Notes under the pieces: generated by a model | The model's input: only the letters and a program-made list of their open reading frames with translations | Databases searched by the model: none | Told to the model about the DNA's origin: nothing | In this document: piece by piece, positions 62,555-64,000 of the stretch | Numbering within the stretch: position 1 is the stretch's first letter | Layout of the letters: each line of letters starts with the position of its first letter | Program-made: the position numbers and the translations under genes | NCBI RefSeq assembly: GCF_000296695.1 | Contig: NZ_BAFK01000010.1 | Coordinates: 1-64,000 of the forward strand | Reading direction: 5' to 3' | Source of the DNA: Rheinheimera nanhaiensis E407-8 | Lineage (GTDB): Bacteria; Pseudomonadota; Gammaproteobacteria; Enterobacterales; Alteromonadaceae | Length of the DNA: 64,000 nt

Positions 62555-62944
62555 GTGTTGCGATTTTACCCGTTGCTATTGCTGCTGTTAACCCTTAGCG
62601 CCTGTTCTCCTGAGCGCGCTGCGTCAACTAACGCCACCACGCTGTATCAACATGGCTCGGTCACAGTACAACTAAGCCCGGCGGCAGCGCCGGTTGAAAC
62701 GCCACTGAAATTAACCGTAATTGCTGATGGCGCCAGTGCTGTGTCAGGCAATATTACCGGTGTGTCGATGTATATGGGCCGTATTCCACTTCGGTTCAGT
62801 CCGGCAGCTGGGGGCTTTGAAGCCGATTTTTTGCTCGGTGCCTGCGCCGATCCCAATATGTTATGGCAGCTTGATATTGACATCCTTGATAGCGACGGAA
62901 AAAAACACACCGTAAAACAGCAGTTTCACTCCAGTTGGCGTTAA
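62555..62944 (+). CDS. Small lipoprotein of unknown function
   Basis: This 129-residue protein has a lipoprotein signal (LRFYPLLLLLLTLSAC; lipobox LSAC, Cys about 17). The mature domain is beta-rich (VTVQLSPAAAPVETPLKLTV, VSMYMGRIPLRF) and looks like an immunoglobulin-like or FixH-like sandwich. GTG 62555 was preferred as it begins the signal; a TTG at 62495 is in frame upstream. It is divergent from ccoN, so a role in cytochrome oxidase biogenesis is possible, but this rests on position only. Confidence 0.65.
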   Translation: MLRFYPLLLLLLTLSACSPERAASTNATTLYQHGSVTVQLSPAAAPVETPLKLTVIADGASAVSGNITGVSMYMGRIPLRFSPAAGGFEADFLLGACADPNMLWQLDIDILDSDGKKHTVKQQFHSSWR

Positions 62945-63019
62945 AAGCGTAAATTTTTGCTTGAGATTTGCTTAAAAAGTAGCCAGTATCAGGCGGCAAA
63001 TTAAACCGGAGTATGCGCC

Positions 63020-63214
63020 ATGACCAGCGAATTTGTCCGTAATATTCACCTGGCTACCGCCCAACGCATGAAAGAGCAGGGCGTTGATTTATCAGGCATT
63101 GTAGAGCATTTTGAAAATGTGTTTATGCCAATGGACGAACTGCCACAGCTGCTGGGGCAACTGGGTTACCCGCAGCAGGATTTAAAGCAGTTTTTAAAAG
63201 GCACCGAAGGCTAA
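63020..63214 (+). CDS. Small conserved-looking protein of unknown function
   Basis: This 64-residue acidic, helical cytoplasmic protein (TSEFVRNIHLATAQRMKEQG..) has no recognised domain. An ATTAAACCGGAG leader supplies a good ribosome-binding site before ATG 63020, which supports it as a real gene. Its stop overlaps that of the converging mutarotase gene in a small hairpin (63210-63226). Confidence 0.55.
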   Translation: MTSEFVRNIHLATAQRMKEQGVDLSGIVEHFENVFMPMDELPQLLGQLGYPQQDLKQFLKGTEG

Positions 63215-64000
63215 AGTGGCTTTAGCTGTTGGCTAACGGACAAGGCGTTGGCGTTAGTTGTTAGTCTGGCGGTTTCGACACAGACAAATTGCTGGTAACC
63301 CTCAGCTGGCATATCTGTCATTTTGCTGCTTTTAACCTGCCAGGGGTTCCACACCACAGTGGCATCATGACCAGCCTGGTTGATGCCAAGGGCGCCCAGT
63401 GCGCTGTCTAACCGAAGCTGACTGGCGCTTTGCGGGTAGATACGATCGACCTCTGTGCTAATTTTCAGCGCCACTTCAGCGTCATTAACAAGGCTATTGC
63501 TGACCTTATCCTGATAAACGCTGGGCAGTGGCCGCACAACGGCGGAATCAATAGTACCCACCTTGAAATAGCTGTGCAGTGCCGCTTGCTGTGCTATTTG
63601 GCTGTGGCAACTAAGCGATAGGCTTAGGCTGTCGTTCAGCGTAACGCTTAGCAGTAGCCGTGCTGTGCCGCTGTAGTGCGGTAAGTCGTTAAGCTCCAGC
63701 TGTAAATTGACACTGACGCCATTGTTGCTGACCTGCTTTGATACCAACTGCCATAAACGGTTACGCACCAAACCATGGTTGGGCACGACGATATTATCGG
63801 GGTTAAAGGCTTTGGTTGCCGGGCCAAACCATGGCCAGCAGATAGGTACGCCGCCACGAATGGCAGTACCGTTATGCCAGCTGGCCTGTGGCGATAACCA
63901 CAGCACTTCACGCCCAGCGCTGGGCTGATAAGATAATAGCTGGGCGCCATATAATGAAATGACCGCCGTTGCATTACCGTGCCGCAGGCTGATGCAGGGT
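63211..64000 (-). CDS. D-hexose-6-phosphate mutarotase (YeaD-like), 5' end outside the window
   Basis: The frame is open to the window edge, giving about 262 residues, so only the N-terminus is missing. The galactose-mutarotase fold is recognised by SLYGAQLLSYQPSAGREVLWLSP, the GTAIRGGVPICWPWFGP motif (about 50 residues after the edge) and LHSYFKVGTID with the catalytic histidine. The C-terminal glutamate is probably in FVCVETARL. It interconverts anomers of hexose 6-phosphates in the cytoplasm. Confidence 0.85.
   Translation of the reverse strand, partial: PCISLRHGNATAVISLYGAQLLSYQPSAGREVLWLSPQASWHNGTAIRGGVPICWPWFGPATKAFNPDNIVVPNHGLVRNRLWQLVSKQVSNNGVSVNLQLELNDLPHYSGTARLLLSVTLNDSLSLSLSCHSQIAQQAALHSYFKVGTIDSAVVRPLPSVYQDKVSNSLVNDAEVALKISTEVDRIYPQSASQLRLDSALGALGINQAGHDATVVWNPWQVKSSKMTDMPAEGYQQFVCVETARLTTNANALSVSQQLKPL

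Overview
The window looks like the chromosome of a gammaproteobacterium close to Rheinheimera, Alishewanella or Arsukibacterium. This is inferred from the gene repertoire and protein style (ccoNOQP-ccoHIS followed by fnr, uspE and ttcA; an alaA-type aminotransferase; a LexA-controlled yebG; a cobalamin riboswitch), not from a marker gene. No rRNA, tRNA, CRISPR array, insertion sequence or replication origin was found.

Layout. (1) 1-3.9 kb: an accessory stretch of short genes all on the plus strand (membrane proteins, a flavodoxin-like protein, an esterase, an acetyltransferase-like fragment). One clear and several degenerate attC-like sites separate them, so it reads as the end or remains of a gene-cassette array; no integrase is in the window. 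(2) 4.4-8.0 kb: a cobalamin riboswitch followed by btuD-btuC-btuR-btuF (vitamin B12 import and adenosylation). (3) 8.0-34.5 kb: a complete type VI secretion system (T6SS). It has a membrane complex (tssJKLM), post-translational control (a Ser/Thr kinase, an FHA protein TagH, a PP2C phosphatase, TagF), a baseplate and sheath (tssA, B, C, a second tssC paralogue, tagJ, E, F, G), the ClpV ATPase (tssH), Hcp, VgrG and PAAR. (4) 34.5-42.3 kb: the effector island. A HEAT-like protein and a thiolase-fold-like protein lead into a 1,325-residue Rhs protein whose tip is a TNT-type NAD(P)+ glycohydrolase, followed by a small Cys-rich candidate immunity gene. Behind it lies a second, displaced Rhs tip with a different, probably papain-like toxin and its own candidate immunity gene. 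The two modules are separated by a partial copy of the neighbouring MAPEG gene, which records how the first toxin module was inserted. (5) 42.3-53.4 kb: housekeeping genes (MAPEG protein, S51 peptidase, patatin-like lipase, dGTPase, yebG, AGCS symporter, CDF transporter, alaA, a Bax-like glucosaminidase, a DUF2987-like protein, ttcA). (6) 53.4-62.3 kb: the high-affinity cbb3 oxidase and its assembly genes, all on the minus strand, with fnr and uspE downstream. (7) 62.5-64 kb: small unknown proteins and a hexose-6-phosphate mutarotase cut by the window edge.

Functionally, the T6SS is a contractile injector. VgrG and PAAR form its tip, the HEAT and thiolase-like proteins are probably loading adaptors for the Rhs effector, and the immunity genes protect the producer and its kin. 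The most interesting part of the window is the tandem, divergent Rhs tip-immunity arrangement together with its unrecognised adaptor-like genes. The respiratory block is a standard microaerobic set.
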